This document shows positions 15,314-23,828 of a stretch of DNA of 64,000 bases, in pieces. Numbering within the stretch: position 1 is the stretch's first letter; each line of letters opens with the position of its first letter. Origin of the DNA: Gammaproteobacteria bacterium (GTDB taxonomy: Bacteria > Pseudomonadota > Gammaproteobacteria > Pseudomonadales > JAUIET01); NCBI GenBank assembly GCA_030429735.1, contig JAUIET010000012.1:1-64000 (forward strand), in the 5' to 3' direction. The notes beneath the pieces were generated by a model. It was not told the origin of the DNA and did not search any database. It worked only from the letters and a program-made list of their open reading frames with translations. A program made the translations under genes and the position numbers.

Positions 15314-15943
15314 TTAGAAGGTAACGAGAGGGTTTAATAGCCGGCCAACTGCGCCTGTAAAACGCAATTTTCCAGACACAGCCGTTAGCAAAATACAGTC
15401 CTGATCGCGGTGGGCAACGGGTTTGTGCACATGGCTGCCATCACACTCTATGAAATCGCCGGCGGTGTAGCTGCCCAGCTCATCGGAATACCCGCCTTGC
15501 AGCAATACGGTCAGTTCAGTGTCTGTGTGGGTGTGCTGAAAAACGCTTCTGCCTTTTTCCACACGCAGTAATTTTACGCTGTACTCGCCATCATTAATTG
15601 GCAGGGTATAGCTGCTGACGCCACCGGCAATCTTTTTCCAGGGCACAGATTGGATACCGCCAGGAATCAGCGATGACAGGGCCTTGCTGCCTGCCGATCG
15701 GCTGAAGGGCGCCTGCGGCGCGCTGGACCCTAGCTGATCCAGTACACGACTAAACAAGTCATCACTGCAGGACGCCTGGTCGCTGTCGCGCATCATTACC
15801 GCGCCTAGAACATTCAGGTCTTCGGCGACCCGGTTGCAATCATGGCATTGCTCAAGATGAGTGCGCACGCACAGCGCAGCGCCGGTGTTGAGGCTGCCGC
15901 TGGTGAATTCAGCCAATAAGTGCTCGCTTGGGTGATGGCTCAT
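15314..15943 (-). CDS. chrR: ChrR-type cupin anti-sigma factor
   Basis: A 209-residue protein. The N-terminal anti-sigma domain has H29-x3-C33-x2-C36 (HLEQCHDC) plus an upstream His8, the zinc site of ChrR. The C-terminal half is a cupin with QHTHTDTELTVLLQGGY and a later His in DGSHVHKP, a probable second metal site. In Rhodobacter, ChrR holds sigma-E until singlet oxygen triggers its release. It overlaps the sigma gene by 4 bp, so the two are translationally coupled. Confidence 0.93.
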   Translation of the reverse strand: MSHHPSEHLLAEFTSGSLNTGAALCVRTHLEQCHDCNRVAEDLNVLGAVMMRDSDQASCSDDLFSRVLDQLGSSAPQAPFSRSAGSKALSSLIPGGIQSVPWKKIAGGVSSYTLPINDGEYSVKLLRVEKGRSVFQHTHTDTELTVLLQGGYSDELGSYTAGDFIECDGSHVHKPVAHRDQDCILLTAVSGKLRFTGAVGRLLNPLVTF

Positions 15944-16521
15944 AGCTCTTTCTCCTGCAGCAACAGTCTAAGGCGCGCAAGGGCCAATCGTGTTCTGGAT
16001 TTGACGGTGCCCAGTGGAATGTTGAATTCTTCTGCAATCTCGCGCTGAGATTTGCCCTCCAGGTACATTTTTTTCAGCACCAGGGCCTGTTCGGGGTTAA
16101 TTTGTTCGAGGCCAGCACGGATATTGTCCGCCAGCTGGCGCTGACGAAGCTGCACGAGAGGGCCGGGCTCGTCGCTCTCCTGCCATATGTCGTCTACTTC
16201 AATACAGTTGTCATGCTTGTTATTGCGCCGCTGTATATCGATACGCACGTTTCGGGCAATGGTGTATACCCAGGCATCCACATTTGCCTTGGAGCGGTCG
16301 TACAAAGAGGCTTTGTTCCAGACTTTGATCATTGTTTCCTGGACGATTTCCTCTGCCAACGTGGCCGAACCCGACACGCCGGGCGATTTCATCGCGAACG
16401 CCTTGATTCTGCCTGAATAATGATCAAATAACTGTTTGAAGGCTGCTTTATCTTGATCTGCGGCGACTGCGTCGAGCCAGCCCGCTAGTTGTTGTGCTTC
16501 TGCCATATCCATGACCTTCAT
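15940..16521 (-). CDS. rpoE: ECF11-type sigma factor (RpoE, singlet-oxygen response)
   Basis: A 193-residue ECF sigma factor. Region 2 spans about residues 25-95 (FDHYSGRIKAFAM, AEEIVQETMIKVW, ARNVRIDIQRR) and region 4 about 130-190 (LEGKSQREIAEEFNIPLGTV). Pairing with a ChrR cupin partner assigns it to the ECF11 group. It should direct RNA polymerase to TGATCC / CGTA promoters; one lies upstream of its own start, so it is likely self-amplifying. Alternative starts at Met4 and Met6 are possible. Confidence 0.93.
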   Translation of the reverse strand: MKVMDMAEAQQLAGWLDAVAADQDKAAFKQLFDHYSGRIKAFAMKSPGVSGSATLAEEIVQETMIKVWNKASLYDRSKANVDAWVYTIARNVRIDIQRRNNKHDNCIEVDDIWQESDEPGPLVQLRQRQLADNIRAGLEQINPEQALVLKKMYLEGKSQREIAEEFNIPLGTVKSRTRLALARLRLLLQEKEL

Positions 16522-16535
16522 TGTATCCGACCTGT

Positions 16536-16563
16536 ACTACGCCCGCTGAGGGTCGTTGGATCA
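16536..16563 (-). promoter_or_regulatory. ECF promoter of rpoE-chrR-phrB
   Basis: On the minus strand, TGATCC (16563-16558), a 16-bp spacer and CGTAGT (16541-16536), just before the rpoE start at 16521. It suggests autoregulation. Confidence 0.65.
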
Positions 16564-16588
16564 CTGCGCGAATAATCTTGTTCGGGGG

Positions 16589-16617
16589 TGATCTGGGTCA
16601 GGCCCGGGCTTCGTAGA
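16589..16617 (+). promoter_or_regulatory. ECF promoter of the FAD-DUF1365-cfa operon
   Basis: TGATCT (16589-16594), 17 bp and CGTAGA (16612-16617), 13 bp before the GTG start at 16631. It is divergent from the rpoE promoter. The spacer is one base longer than in the other four sites. Confidence 0.55.
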
Positions 16618-16630
16618 CAGGAATATTACA

Positions 16631-17896
16631 GTGGGTGAGAAAAGCGTGCGTATTGCAGTTATTGGAACAGGTATTTCGGGCCTGGTAGCGGCCAACAAAC
16701 TGAGCCGCAATCACGCGGTTACGGTGTTTGAGGCGGCTGATCGTCTGGGCGGCCACACGGCCACTAAAAACGTGACTGTTGATGGCGAAAACTACGCCAT
16801 TGATACCGGATTTATTGTGTTTAACGATCGGACTTACCCGGAATTTATCAAGCTGCTGGACAGCATGGGCATCCCTTCGCAGCCCACGACCATGGGATTC
16901 AGTGTGTGCTGTGAGCGTACCGGTCTGGAATACAGTGGTGGAAGCCTGAACACGCTGTTTGCTCAGCGGAAAAACCTGCTGTCGCCGTATTTTCTGAGCC
17001 TGGTGCGCGATATTCTGCGGTTTAATCGGCAAGCGCAGCATCATTTTGAGCACGGTGAACTGGACCCAGAGCAAACGCTGGACCAGTATCTCCACCAACA
17101 CAAGTATGGCACCGCGTTTGTGCGGCACTATCTCGCACCAATGGCCGCGGCTATCTGGTCGTCCAGCCAGCAAGCCGTGCTGGACTTTCCTGTGCTGTTC
17201 TTCGTGCGGTTTTTTAAAAACCATGGTTTGTTGCAACTTCGCGACCGACCGCAATGGAGAACCTTGCTTGGCGGGTCCAGCCGCTACCTTGCCCCGCTGT
17301 CAAAGCCGTTCAAAGACCACATTCGCTTAAGCTGCCCTGTTCAAAAAATTGTGCGCCATGAAACTGGGGTAACCGTGCTTACTGAACGCTTCGGCAAGGA
17401 AGAGTTTGATCACGTAGTGGTTGCGGCTCATGCTGATGACGCATTATCAATGCTTGCGGATCCAAGTGAGGCCGAACGCGACATTCTGGCGGCCATTCCG
17501 TACCGGCAGAATTCGGTGGTGCTGCATACCGACACACGCGTTTTACCAGAGCGTCACTCAACCTGGTCCAGCTGGAACTATCGAATCACCAACTCAGGAC
17601 AGGAATTGCCGGTGCTCACGTACAACATGAATATTCTGCAGCGCATTGAATCCGCGCACACATTTTGCGTAACACTCAATCACGATGAGGGCATAGAGAC
17701 AAGCAAGATACTTGGGCGTTATCAGTACGCACACCCCGAATTCAGTGCGGGTGCCGTGACCGCGCAATCACGATGGTCGGAAATCAATGGCGTGCAAAAC
17801 ACCTGGTATTGTGGCGCATACTGGCGCAACGGATTTCATGAAGATGGAGTGAGCAGTGCGCTGCGAGTTGTTGACCGATTGAATCCATGTCAATGA
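16631..17896 (+). CDS. FAD-dependent amine-oxidase-like protein
   Basis: A 421-residue flavoprotein. The N-terminal dinucleotide motif is IAVIGTGISGLVAANKL (residues 6-22) with FEAADRLGGH following. It belongs to the NAD/FAD-binding family always seen beside DUF1365 and a CFA-synthase homologue; the set is associated with modification of unsaturated or furan fatty acids, though the exact reaction here is not provable. First gene of the operon; it overlaps the next gene by 10 bp. The GTG start is only 13 bp from the promoter -10. Confidence 0.9.
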   Translation: MGEKSVRIAVIGTGISGLVAANKLSRNHAVTVFEAADRLGGHTATKNVTVDGENYAIDTGFIVFNDRTYPEFIKLLDSMGIPSQPTTMGFSVCCERTGLEYSGGSLNTLFAQRKNLLSPYFLSLVRDILRFNRQAQHHFEHGELDPEQTLDQYLHQHKYGTAFVRHYLAPMAAAIWSSSQQAVLDFPVLFFVRFFKNHGLLQLRDRPQWRTLLGGSSRYLAPLSKPFKDHIRLSCPVQKIVRHETGVTVLTERFGKEEFDHVVVAAHADDALSMLADPSEAERDILAAIPYRQNSVVLHTDTRVLPERHSTWSSWNYRITNSGQELPVLTYNMNILQRIESAHTFCVTLNHDEGIETSKILGRYQYAHPEFSAGAVTAQSRWSEINGVQNTWYCGAYWRNGFHEDGVSSALRVVDRLNPCQ

Positions 17897-18669
17897 GTCC
17901 GGTCATGTCTGTGCCCATGAACAACGCGGAATTCGATGGCGGCGTGTTTACAGGTACTGTTCGGCATCGCCGTTTCAGAACCACTAAACGTGACTTTCAC
18001 TATCGCGTGTTTATGACGCTGGTAAATCTGGACAAAGTGTCAGCACTGTTCGGCGCTGGTCGCTTATGGGGCTGCGGCAGAGCGCTGGTTCAGTTTAATC
18101 GAGCAGACTATCTGGCCAGTTCACGAACGCTGCGTGATGAGGTCTTGTGGTCGCTCAACGAGGTTCTGGGCATCAAACACTGTGGTCAGATACTGATGTT
18201 AACCAACCCGCGTATCTTCGGTTATCTGATCAACCCGATCACAGTTGTGTTTTGTTTTAATCAGGACAATACGGGGTTGCAAGCGGTGATTCTGGAGGTC
18301 ACGAACACGCCTTGGAAAGAGCGCACACGCTACGTGTTGCGGTGTGATCCTGAATTAAGAACGCAGCGTATTCAGTTTGGTAAGGAGATGCATGTTTCAC
18401 CGTTTTTGCCGATGAGCATGCAGTACGAATTTTGTTGCAACACACCAGGTGATCGCGTGGTAGTACATCTTCGCAATCTGGAAGACGGGTGCTGCGTTTT
18501 CGATGCAACCCTGGCCTTAAAAAACGAGGGCTTATCCTCAGCAACAAAAGGAAAGGTACTGCTGTGTTACCCGTGGATGACCATGAAAGTGTTCCTGGCG
18601 ATTCACTGGCAGGCGTTGAAGTTGTTTCTGCGGGGTGTGCCTGTAGTGGCCCATCCGAAGCATCAATAA
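17887..18669 (+). CDS. DUF1365 family protein
   Basis: A 260-residue protein. Motifs typical of DUF1365 are seen: GTVRHRRFRTTKRDFHYRVF near the N-terminus, TNPRIFGYLINPITVVFCF, and EVTNTPWKER. The biochemical role is unknown; the gene nearly always sits between the FAD protein and a CFA-type methyltransferase in ECF11 regulons. An internal ATG at 17911 is an alternative start. The 10-bp overlap with the upstream gene supports one operon. Confidence 0.9.
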   Translation: MSMSPVMSVPMNNAEFDGGVFTGTVRHRRFRTTKRDFHYRVFMTLVNLDKVSALFGAGRLWGCGRALVQFNRADYLASSRTLRDEVLWSLNEVLGIKHCGQILMLTNPRIFGYLINPITVVFCFNQDNTGLQAVILEVTNTPWKERTRYVLRCDPELRTQRIQFGKEMHVSPFLPMSMQYEFCCNTPGDRVVVHLRNLEDGCCVFDATLALKNEGLSSATKGKVLLCYPWMTMKVFLAIHWQALKLFLRGVPVVAHPKHQ

Positions 18670-18689
18670 TGGTATGTGAATAGAATTTT

Positions 18690-20000
18690 ATGAACAATGT
18701 ATTGGAACATTCGAACGACTCGGGACATTCGGGGGCCTCAATAGCCAGCCTCAATATCCTCAAACAGAAGAAATCATTGCGCGGCAATAGAATGGCGCGC
18801 AAGCTGGTTCATTCCCTGCTTGGCCGCTTGCAGGTGGGCAGTATCACGCTAACCGACGGTATTGGTGTTCAGCAATTCGGACTTGCCAATACCGAGCGTG
18901 TGGAATTGCAGGCCAGTGTCACCATCAAAAACGATGATGCTTACGCGCAAATTGTTCGCAGTGGTGTGCTGGGCGCGGGGGAATCGTACATTCTTGGGTA
19001 CTGGACGAGCCCAGACGTCGTTGCGCTGATTCGCGTGTTTTGCGCCAATATGAGCACCATGACTGCCATGGACAGTCATGGCGGGCTGCGGGCAACCTTG
19101 TCTAACTTGCTGCAGCGAATCAGTGCGAGAAATACGTTACAGGGGTCCAAGAAAAACATTGTTGCGCACTATGATTTGAGCAATGATTTTTTCGAAGCAT
19201 TTCTGGATCGTTCGATGATGTATTCCTCGGCAATTTTTCCGCACGAAAACGCCAGCCTTGAAGAAGCGGCGCAGTTCAAGATACAACGCATTTGTGAGCG
19301 CCTGCAGCTCAATGAGAATGACCATCTGCTGGAGATAGGCACCGGTTGGGGTGCGTTAGCCTGTTACGCGGCCACGCATTACGGTTGTAAAGTAACAACG
19401 ACCACTATTTCAGATGAGCAATTTGCCCGTGCACAGCGACGCATAACCGAGGCAGGCGTCGGGCATTTGGTAACGCTGCTCAACCAGGATTACCGTGCCT
19501 TGCAAGGACGCTATGACAAGTTGGTTTCCGTCGAAATGATAGAAGCCGTTGGTTACGAATACTACGATGAATTTTTTCGCACTTGCAGTGGTTTGTTGAA
19601 ACAGGATGGCTTGATGTTGATTCAGGCCATCACTATTGCAGACCAGCGTTTTGAACTTGCCAAGAACTCTGTCGATTTTATTAAAAAGTATATTTTTCCC
19701 GGTGGCTGCTTACCGTCAAATGCAGTTATTGCCACGCATATCGCAAATGATACTGATATGATGATTGTTGGTTTGGAAGACATAGGTTTGCATTATGCCG
19801 AGACACTGGCGCATTGGCGTGCCCGTTTCAACAGTAAGATTGAGAGCGTGCAATCGTACGGTTTTGACGAGCGTTTTCGCCGTATGTGGGAGTACTACCT
19901 TTGTTACTGCGAAGGCGGTTTTCGAGAGCGTGTCATTAGCACTGTACAGGTTCTTGCGGCAAAACCGGCACGCCTTGAAACGCCCGCAATTGCTCAGTAG
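18690..20000 (+). CDS. cfa: Cyclopropane-fatty-acid-synthase family methyltransferase
   Basis: A 436-residue SAM-dependent enzyme. The SAM site is LLEIGTGWGALACYAA (about residues 213-228). Further motifs are NIVAHYDLSNDFFEAFLD upstream and VEMIEAVGYEYYDEFF. It methylates double bonds of membrane phospholipid acyl chains, or starts furan fatty-acid synthesis. Third gene of the operon, 20 bp after DUF1365. CFA-type genes are known members of singlet-oxygen regulons, matching the promoter at 16.6 kb. Confidence 0.92.
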   Translation: MNNVLEHSNDSGHSGASIASLNILKQKKSLRGNRMARKLVHSLLGRLQVGSITLTDGIGVQQFGLANTERVELQASVTIKNDDAYAQIVRSGVLGAGESYILGYWTSPDVVALIRVFCANMSTMTAMDSHGGLRATLSNLLQRISARNTLQGSKKNIVAHYDLSNDFFEAFLDRSMMYSSAIFPHENASLEEAAQFKIQRICERLQLNENDHLLEIGTGWGALACYAATHYGCKVTTTTISDEQFARAQRRITEAGVGHLVTLLNQDYRALQGRYDKLVSVEMIEAVGYEYYDEFFRTCSGLLKQDGLMLIQAITIADQRFELAKNSVDFIKKYIFPGGCLPSNAVIATHIANDTDMMIVGLEDIGLHYAETLAHWRARFNSKIESVQSYGFDERFRRMWEYYLCYCEGGFRERVISTVQVLAAKPARLETPAIAQ

Positions 20001-20721
20001 TACGGCGCCAGGTATGGTGCTGTTGCTGACTTTTCTGGTCAACGTGCATGCGTCTGCAGCCGTCGTTGAAGACGTGCAACCTTATGTCACTGGCAAGGCT
20101 TTTGAACCAGGTGGCAGTACGCTGTTGTATATAGAAGAGCATTACAAAGTGGGCGATACCCTGCATAAGGTGGTGTATCTTGATGCCGACAGAGCACTTG
20201 TTGCCGAAAAACTGATTGACTACAGCACCAGCGCATACGCTCCCGACGTGAAAGTTGATGATTACCGCGTGAAGCGGGCAACGGCAATAGAGCATGGCAC
20301 CGATGTATGCAAAGTCACGATTACCAATCTCGAAGATAGCACGGCCAACAACACAGCCACGTTTAAACCTGACAAGCATGATGTTGTGGATGCCGGCTTC
20401 GACAACTATGTTCGTAGCCATTGGGACGCGTTGAGCCAAGGCCAAACGGTGAAGTTTCGCTTTATGTTACCGCTGCGTGACAGCACTATAGGGCTGAAAC
20501 TGAAGCCCAGACAATGTGAGCAGGGCGACGGTACCAATCTTGACCGCGCCATCTGCCTTAGAATATCCCCCGCTAATTGGCTGGTGTCTGCATTAGCCGC
20601 CCCTATCGATTTAGTGTACGAACGCGACACGCAGCGATTGCTGCGGTTTGTAGGGCAGGGGCAGCTCCCAGATGCCGACGGTAAAAGCATGGAAGTTGAT
20701 TTGCGCTACGAGTACCAGTAG
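19975..20721 (+). CDS. Exported hypothetical protein in the cfa operon
   Basis: About 248 residues. The TTG start at 19975 gives a signal peptide with KR near the start, a hydrophobic core (MVLLLTFLVNV) and cleavage around ASA; an ATG at 20014 lacks the basic n-region. The mature part is beta-rich with two cysteines near CEQGDGTNLDRAIC. I do not recognise the family. It overlaps the end of cfa by 26 bp, so co-expression is likely. I infer a periplasmic role linked to the lipid modification, possibly carrying or sensing acyl products. Confidence 0.6.
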   Translation: MKRPQLLSSTAPGMVLLLTFLVNVHASAAVVEDVQPYVTGKAFEPGGSTLLYIEEHYKVGDTLHKVVYLDADRALVAEKLIDYSTSAYAPDVKVDDYRVKRATAIEHGTDVCKVTITNLEDSTANNTATFKPDKHDVVDAGFDNYVRSHWDALSQGQTVKFRFMLPLRDSTIGLKLKPRQCEQGDGTNLDRAICLRISPANWLVSALAAPIDLVYERDTQRLLRFVGQGQLPDADGKSMEVDLRYEYQ

Positions 20722-20729
20722 CCCGGACA

Positions 20730-21452
20730 ATGCGGTATCGATCGGCCCTGTTCTGGTTGGGTTTCATTCTTATTATCCCCCAGGCGTTATATGTGCGGCG
20801 CATGGCACATCGTGCAGCCCCTGCACCCGGTGCCCGAACAGGTGTGGTTGGTAGCGGTGAATCAAGGTTTCATTTGTACTCCATTGGGGATTCCATAATC
20901 GATGGTGTAGGAACGTCTGGCCTGCAACACGCGATACCCGGTCAAACTGCGGCAAGTCTTGCGCAGCAGTTAGGCGCAAGGGTTGCTTGGCATGCTGCCG
21001 GCAAATCAGGGCATCGCGCGGCGCAGGTGCTGGAGTTATTGAACTCCCAACCGCCTGACAACTCGCCAGAGTTCGTGCTTGTCTCGGTGGGTGTCAACGA
21101 TGTGACGGGCTTGCGCACCTTGCGCCAATGGCGCCTTGATTTGCGCAATTTGCTGCAGGCGCTGAGCGAAAGGTGTGCTGAGGCAAGCATTTTAATGATT
21201 GGTTTGCCGCCCATGGGCGAATTTCCATTGCTGCCACAGCCCTTGAGAGCCCTGTTCGGATTGCGTGCCAGGCAGTTTGAAGAAGCTGCGCTGGCAGAGA
21301 TAAGCAAGTTCGAATGTGTGAAGTATTCGCGCATCGATTTGGCCGCCGATGCAGACAGCTTCGCCGAGGATGGTTATCATCCATCGGAACGTGCCTGCAC
21401 CGCGCTGGGGCATGATCTGGCGGCGAAGCTGCTGCCCCATTGTCAGCGTTAA
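20730..21452 (+). CDS. SGNH/GDSL hydrolase
   Basis: A 240-residue protein with an N-terminal membrane anchor (residues 6-22). The SGNH blocks are YSIGDSIIDG (Ser catalytic), SAG-like GKSGHRA, VSVGVNDV with the Asn, and EDGYHPSERA with the Asp and His. These enzymes cleave esters, often of lipids or acylated polymers. It follows the exported protein by 8 bp as the last operon member. It may remove or turn over damaged acyl groups in the envelope. Confidence 0.83.
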   Translation: MRYRSALFWLGFILIIPQALYVRRMAHRAAPAPGARTGVVGSGESRFHLYSIGDSIIDGVGTSGLQHAIPGQTAASLAQQLGARVAWHAAGKSGHRAAQVLELLNSQPPDNSPEFVLVSVGVNDVTGLRTLRQWRLDLRNLLQALSERCAEASILMIGLPPMGEFPLLPQPLRALFGLRARQFEEAALAEISKFECVKYSRIDLAADADSFAEDGYHPSERACTALGHDLAAKLLPHCQR

Positions 21453-21500
21453 TACCCGCTTGTCCGCCACTTGGCCGCCGCAAGCACTGGGAGACTTGCA

Positions 21501-23825
21501 TTGAGTCTAAAAAAAATAACAGTCCTTTTGGCGTTTTTATGGCCGCTGTTGAACAGTTCGCTGCTTGCCGCGCAGGACATTGACACCAGTAGTATTCGCA
21601 GTGATTTTTTGGCGCTTGAAAACGCGATTCGTGACAATACTCTGGCGGCAGATGATATCGATTACACTGTGGCAACTGTCAGCGCCCAGAGAGCCATTAC
21701 CAATGAGTGCATTACTCGCGAGCAGTTAAACAGTACCCGACTGAAGAATGAGCAGGCCACGCTCGGCCTGGAAGATAATGACGTGGCACTGTCGCGGCCG
21801 TTGCAAGAAGAACTGGCTGCGTTGTCGTCTGAGCTAGAAAAGATTCAGCGCCGTGCCCTGGATTGCCAACTGCTGAGCAATCGGGCCGATCACTTGCTGG
21901 CTTCGCTTACCGACTATAAAGGTTCACTCCTGATGTTGCGGCTAAAGGACCAGAACATCGATGCATTTGATGCCGTCCAAACCTTGTACGCGCAGCGCAC
22001 TAGCCTTCTGAACTCATTGTCGAGCGTTGGCGATACGCTGTGGCAACAGCTGGTTGACGGGCTGAGCTTGCGGACTCAGTGGTTGTATTTTGGGGTGGTT
22101 GCATTACTGGTTGGTATCTATGTAACTCTGTTTCGCCGCGGCAAATCCGAACAGCTGACGCAAGAACACGGTTTTGGCAGCTTTCATCGATTCAGCCTGG
22201 CGTTTCGTGAGGCGATAAGCCGATTTGCGATTGTGTTGTTGCCATTGACTGTAATAAGTCTCAAATGGCTGCTACTGGGTGGTGCGTCTGGCGATGCTGC
22301 GGAATACGTTCGTAATTTGAGCTATATCCTAACAGTATTTATGTGGTCTATGGTGATGATCCGAGCCACGCTTGAACCGGCCAATGAACAATGGTTGTTT
22401 GTACCGGTGCAACCGCGCAGAAGAATTGCGTTGGCCAATCGATTGCGCGGCTTGCTGGTATTGGTGCTGGTGTATGTTGTCTTGCAGCTGACGACCTCTA
22501 TTTCCGGAATGCCAGCGGAAATAGCCAATGTACTGGCCCTTTTGCTAAGACTTGCGATTGGTATCAGCCTGATCTGGTTGCTCTGGCTTATCGACAGTCT
22601 GGAAAAAATGGAAGGGCGCGGCCGCGGCCTGCGCACCGTGTTGGTGCTGATACTTCTGATAGCTGTACTGGCTGATCTGACCGGCTATCAGAATTTTGCA
22701 GCGTTTCTTATCCAAGGCTTCATTGGTACTTTGGTAGCGTTTTCCTTGCTCTGGCTGCTTAACGAATTTACTAAAGAGGTGTTCGATGGCCTGGACACGG
22801 GCAAACGGGAGTGGCATAGAAGCATCCGCGCGCGCCTGTCGATTGAGCCCGGTGAGCATATTTCGGGTTTGGTGTGGTTTCGTTTTCTGGCACTGATATT
22901 GGTCTGGATTGTTGCGGCAATAGTATTTCTGCAATCCTGGAATATCTGGCATGTCAGCAAAGCATGGTTCAGCAACGCGTTCAGCGAGGGTTTCTCGATA
23001 GGTGATACCCAGCTAGTACCTGCAAAAATATTGTTCGGCGTGATGTTGTTCGCAACTGTGCTGTTGTTATCAAATGCGATCAAGCAGCGCCTGACCGAAC
23101 GCTCTACCCTGCTCACAAGGCTTGAGCCGAGTGCCAAAGAAACCGTCGTGACCTTAACCGGTTATACCGGTTTCATGATAGCGCTGCTGATTGGCTTGTC
23201 GTTGGCCGGCTTTAGTTTCCAAAATCTGGCAATTGTGGCCGGTGCCCTGTCAGTAGGTATTGGTTTTGGCCTGCAGAATATCGTCAATAATTTTGTCTCG
23301 GGCATTATTCTGTTGTTTGAACGGCCCATACGGCGCGGCGACTGGGTGGTGGTAGGTGGCACAGAAGGGTTTGTGAAAAACATTCGAGTGCGCTCAACCG
23401 AAATAGAAACCTTCGATCGGTCGGATGTTATGGTGCCAAATTCCGAGTTTATTTCGCAGCAAGTCACGAACATGACCTTGAACGACCCGCACGGTCGTGT
23501 GAAAGTGACCGTTGGCGTTGCCTATGGCAGCGATACCGGCTTGGTCAAAGAGTTGTTGCTGGGGATTGCCAACGAACATGAGCAGGTCTTGAAAGAAGGC
23601 AATTTCCGAAAGGTTCCGCCTCCGCAGGTGCTATTTACTGGTTTTGGTGATAGTTCGCTGGATTTTGAACTTAGGTGCTTTGTGCGCGACATCAGGATGT
23701 GGCCAGTTGTAAAAAGTGACCTTAACTTTTCAATTGATGCGGCCTTCAGAGAGCATGCTATTCAAATACCTTTCCCGCAGCGAGATGTGCACATGATTCC
23801 GCCTGCGGACCCTGGTGTGGAATAA
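21501..23825 (+). CDS. MscS-family mechanosensitive channel, large (MscK/YbiO-like)
   Basis: A 774-residue protein from TTG 21501, chosen because GGGAGA precedes it by about 7 bp and it opens directly with the signal peptide (KKITVLLAFLWPLL). A periplasmic coiled domain spans about residues 30-190, and several membrane helices follow. The C-terminal MscS core has VAGALSVGIGFGLQNIVNNF (pore helix) and RPIRRGDWV, the conserved beta-domain motif. It should release solutes on osmotic downshock. The gene for a ZntB-like transporter follows after 3 bp. Confidence 0.9.
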   Translation: MSLKKITVLLAFLWPLLNSSLLAAQDIDTSSIRSDFLALENAIRDNTLAADDIDYTVATVSAQRAITNECITREQLNSTRLKNEQATLGLEDNDVALSRPLQEELAALSSELEKIQRRALDCQLLSNRADHLLASLTDYKGSLLMLRLKDQNIDAFDAVQTLYAQRTSLLNSLSSVGDTLWQQLVDGLSLRTQWLYFGVVALLVGIYVTLFRRGKSEQLTQEHGFGSFHRFSLAFREAISRFAIVLLPLTVISLKWLLLGGASGDAAEYVRNLSYILTVFMWSMVMIRATLEPANEQWLFVPVQPRRRIALANRLRGLLVLVLVYVVLQLTTSISGMPAEIANVLALLLRLAIGISLIWLLWLIDSLEKMEGRGRGLRTVLVLILLIAVLADLTGYQNFAAFLIQGFIGTLVAFSLLWLLNEFTKEVFDGLDTGKREWHRSIRARLSIEPGEHISGLVWFRFLALILVWIVAAIVFLQSWNIWHVSKAWFSNAFSEGFSIGDTQLVPAKILFGVMLFATVLLLSNAIKQRLTERSTLLTRLEPSAKETVVTLTGYTGFMIALLIGLSLAGFSFQNLAIVAGALSVGIGFGLQNIVNNFVSGIILLFERPIRRGDWVVVGGTEGFVKNIRVRSTEIETFDRSDVMVPNSEFISQQVTNMTLNDPHGRVKVTVGVAYGSDTGLVKELLLGIANEHEQVLKEGNFRKVPPPQVLFTGFGDSSLDFELRCFVRDIRMWPVVKSDLNFSIDAAFREHAIQIPFPQRDVHMIPPADPGVE

Positions 23826-23828
23826 AGC

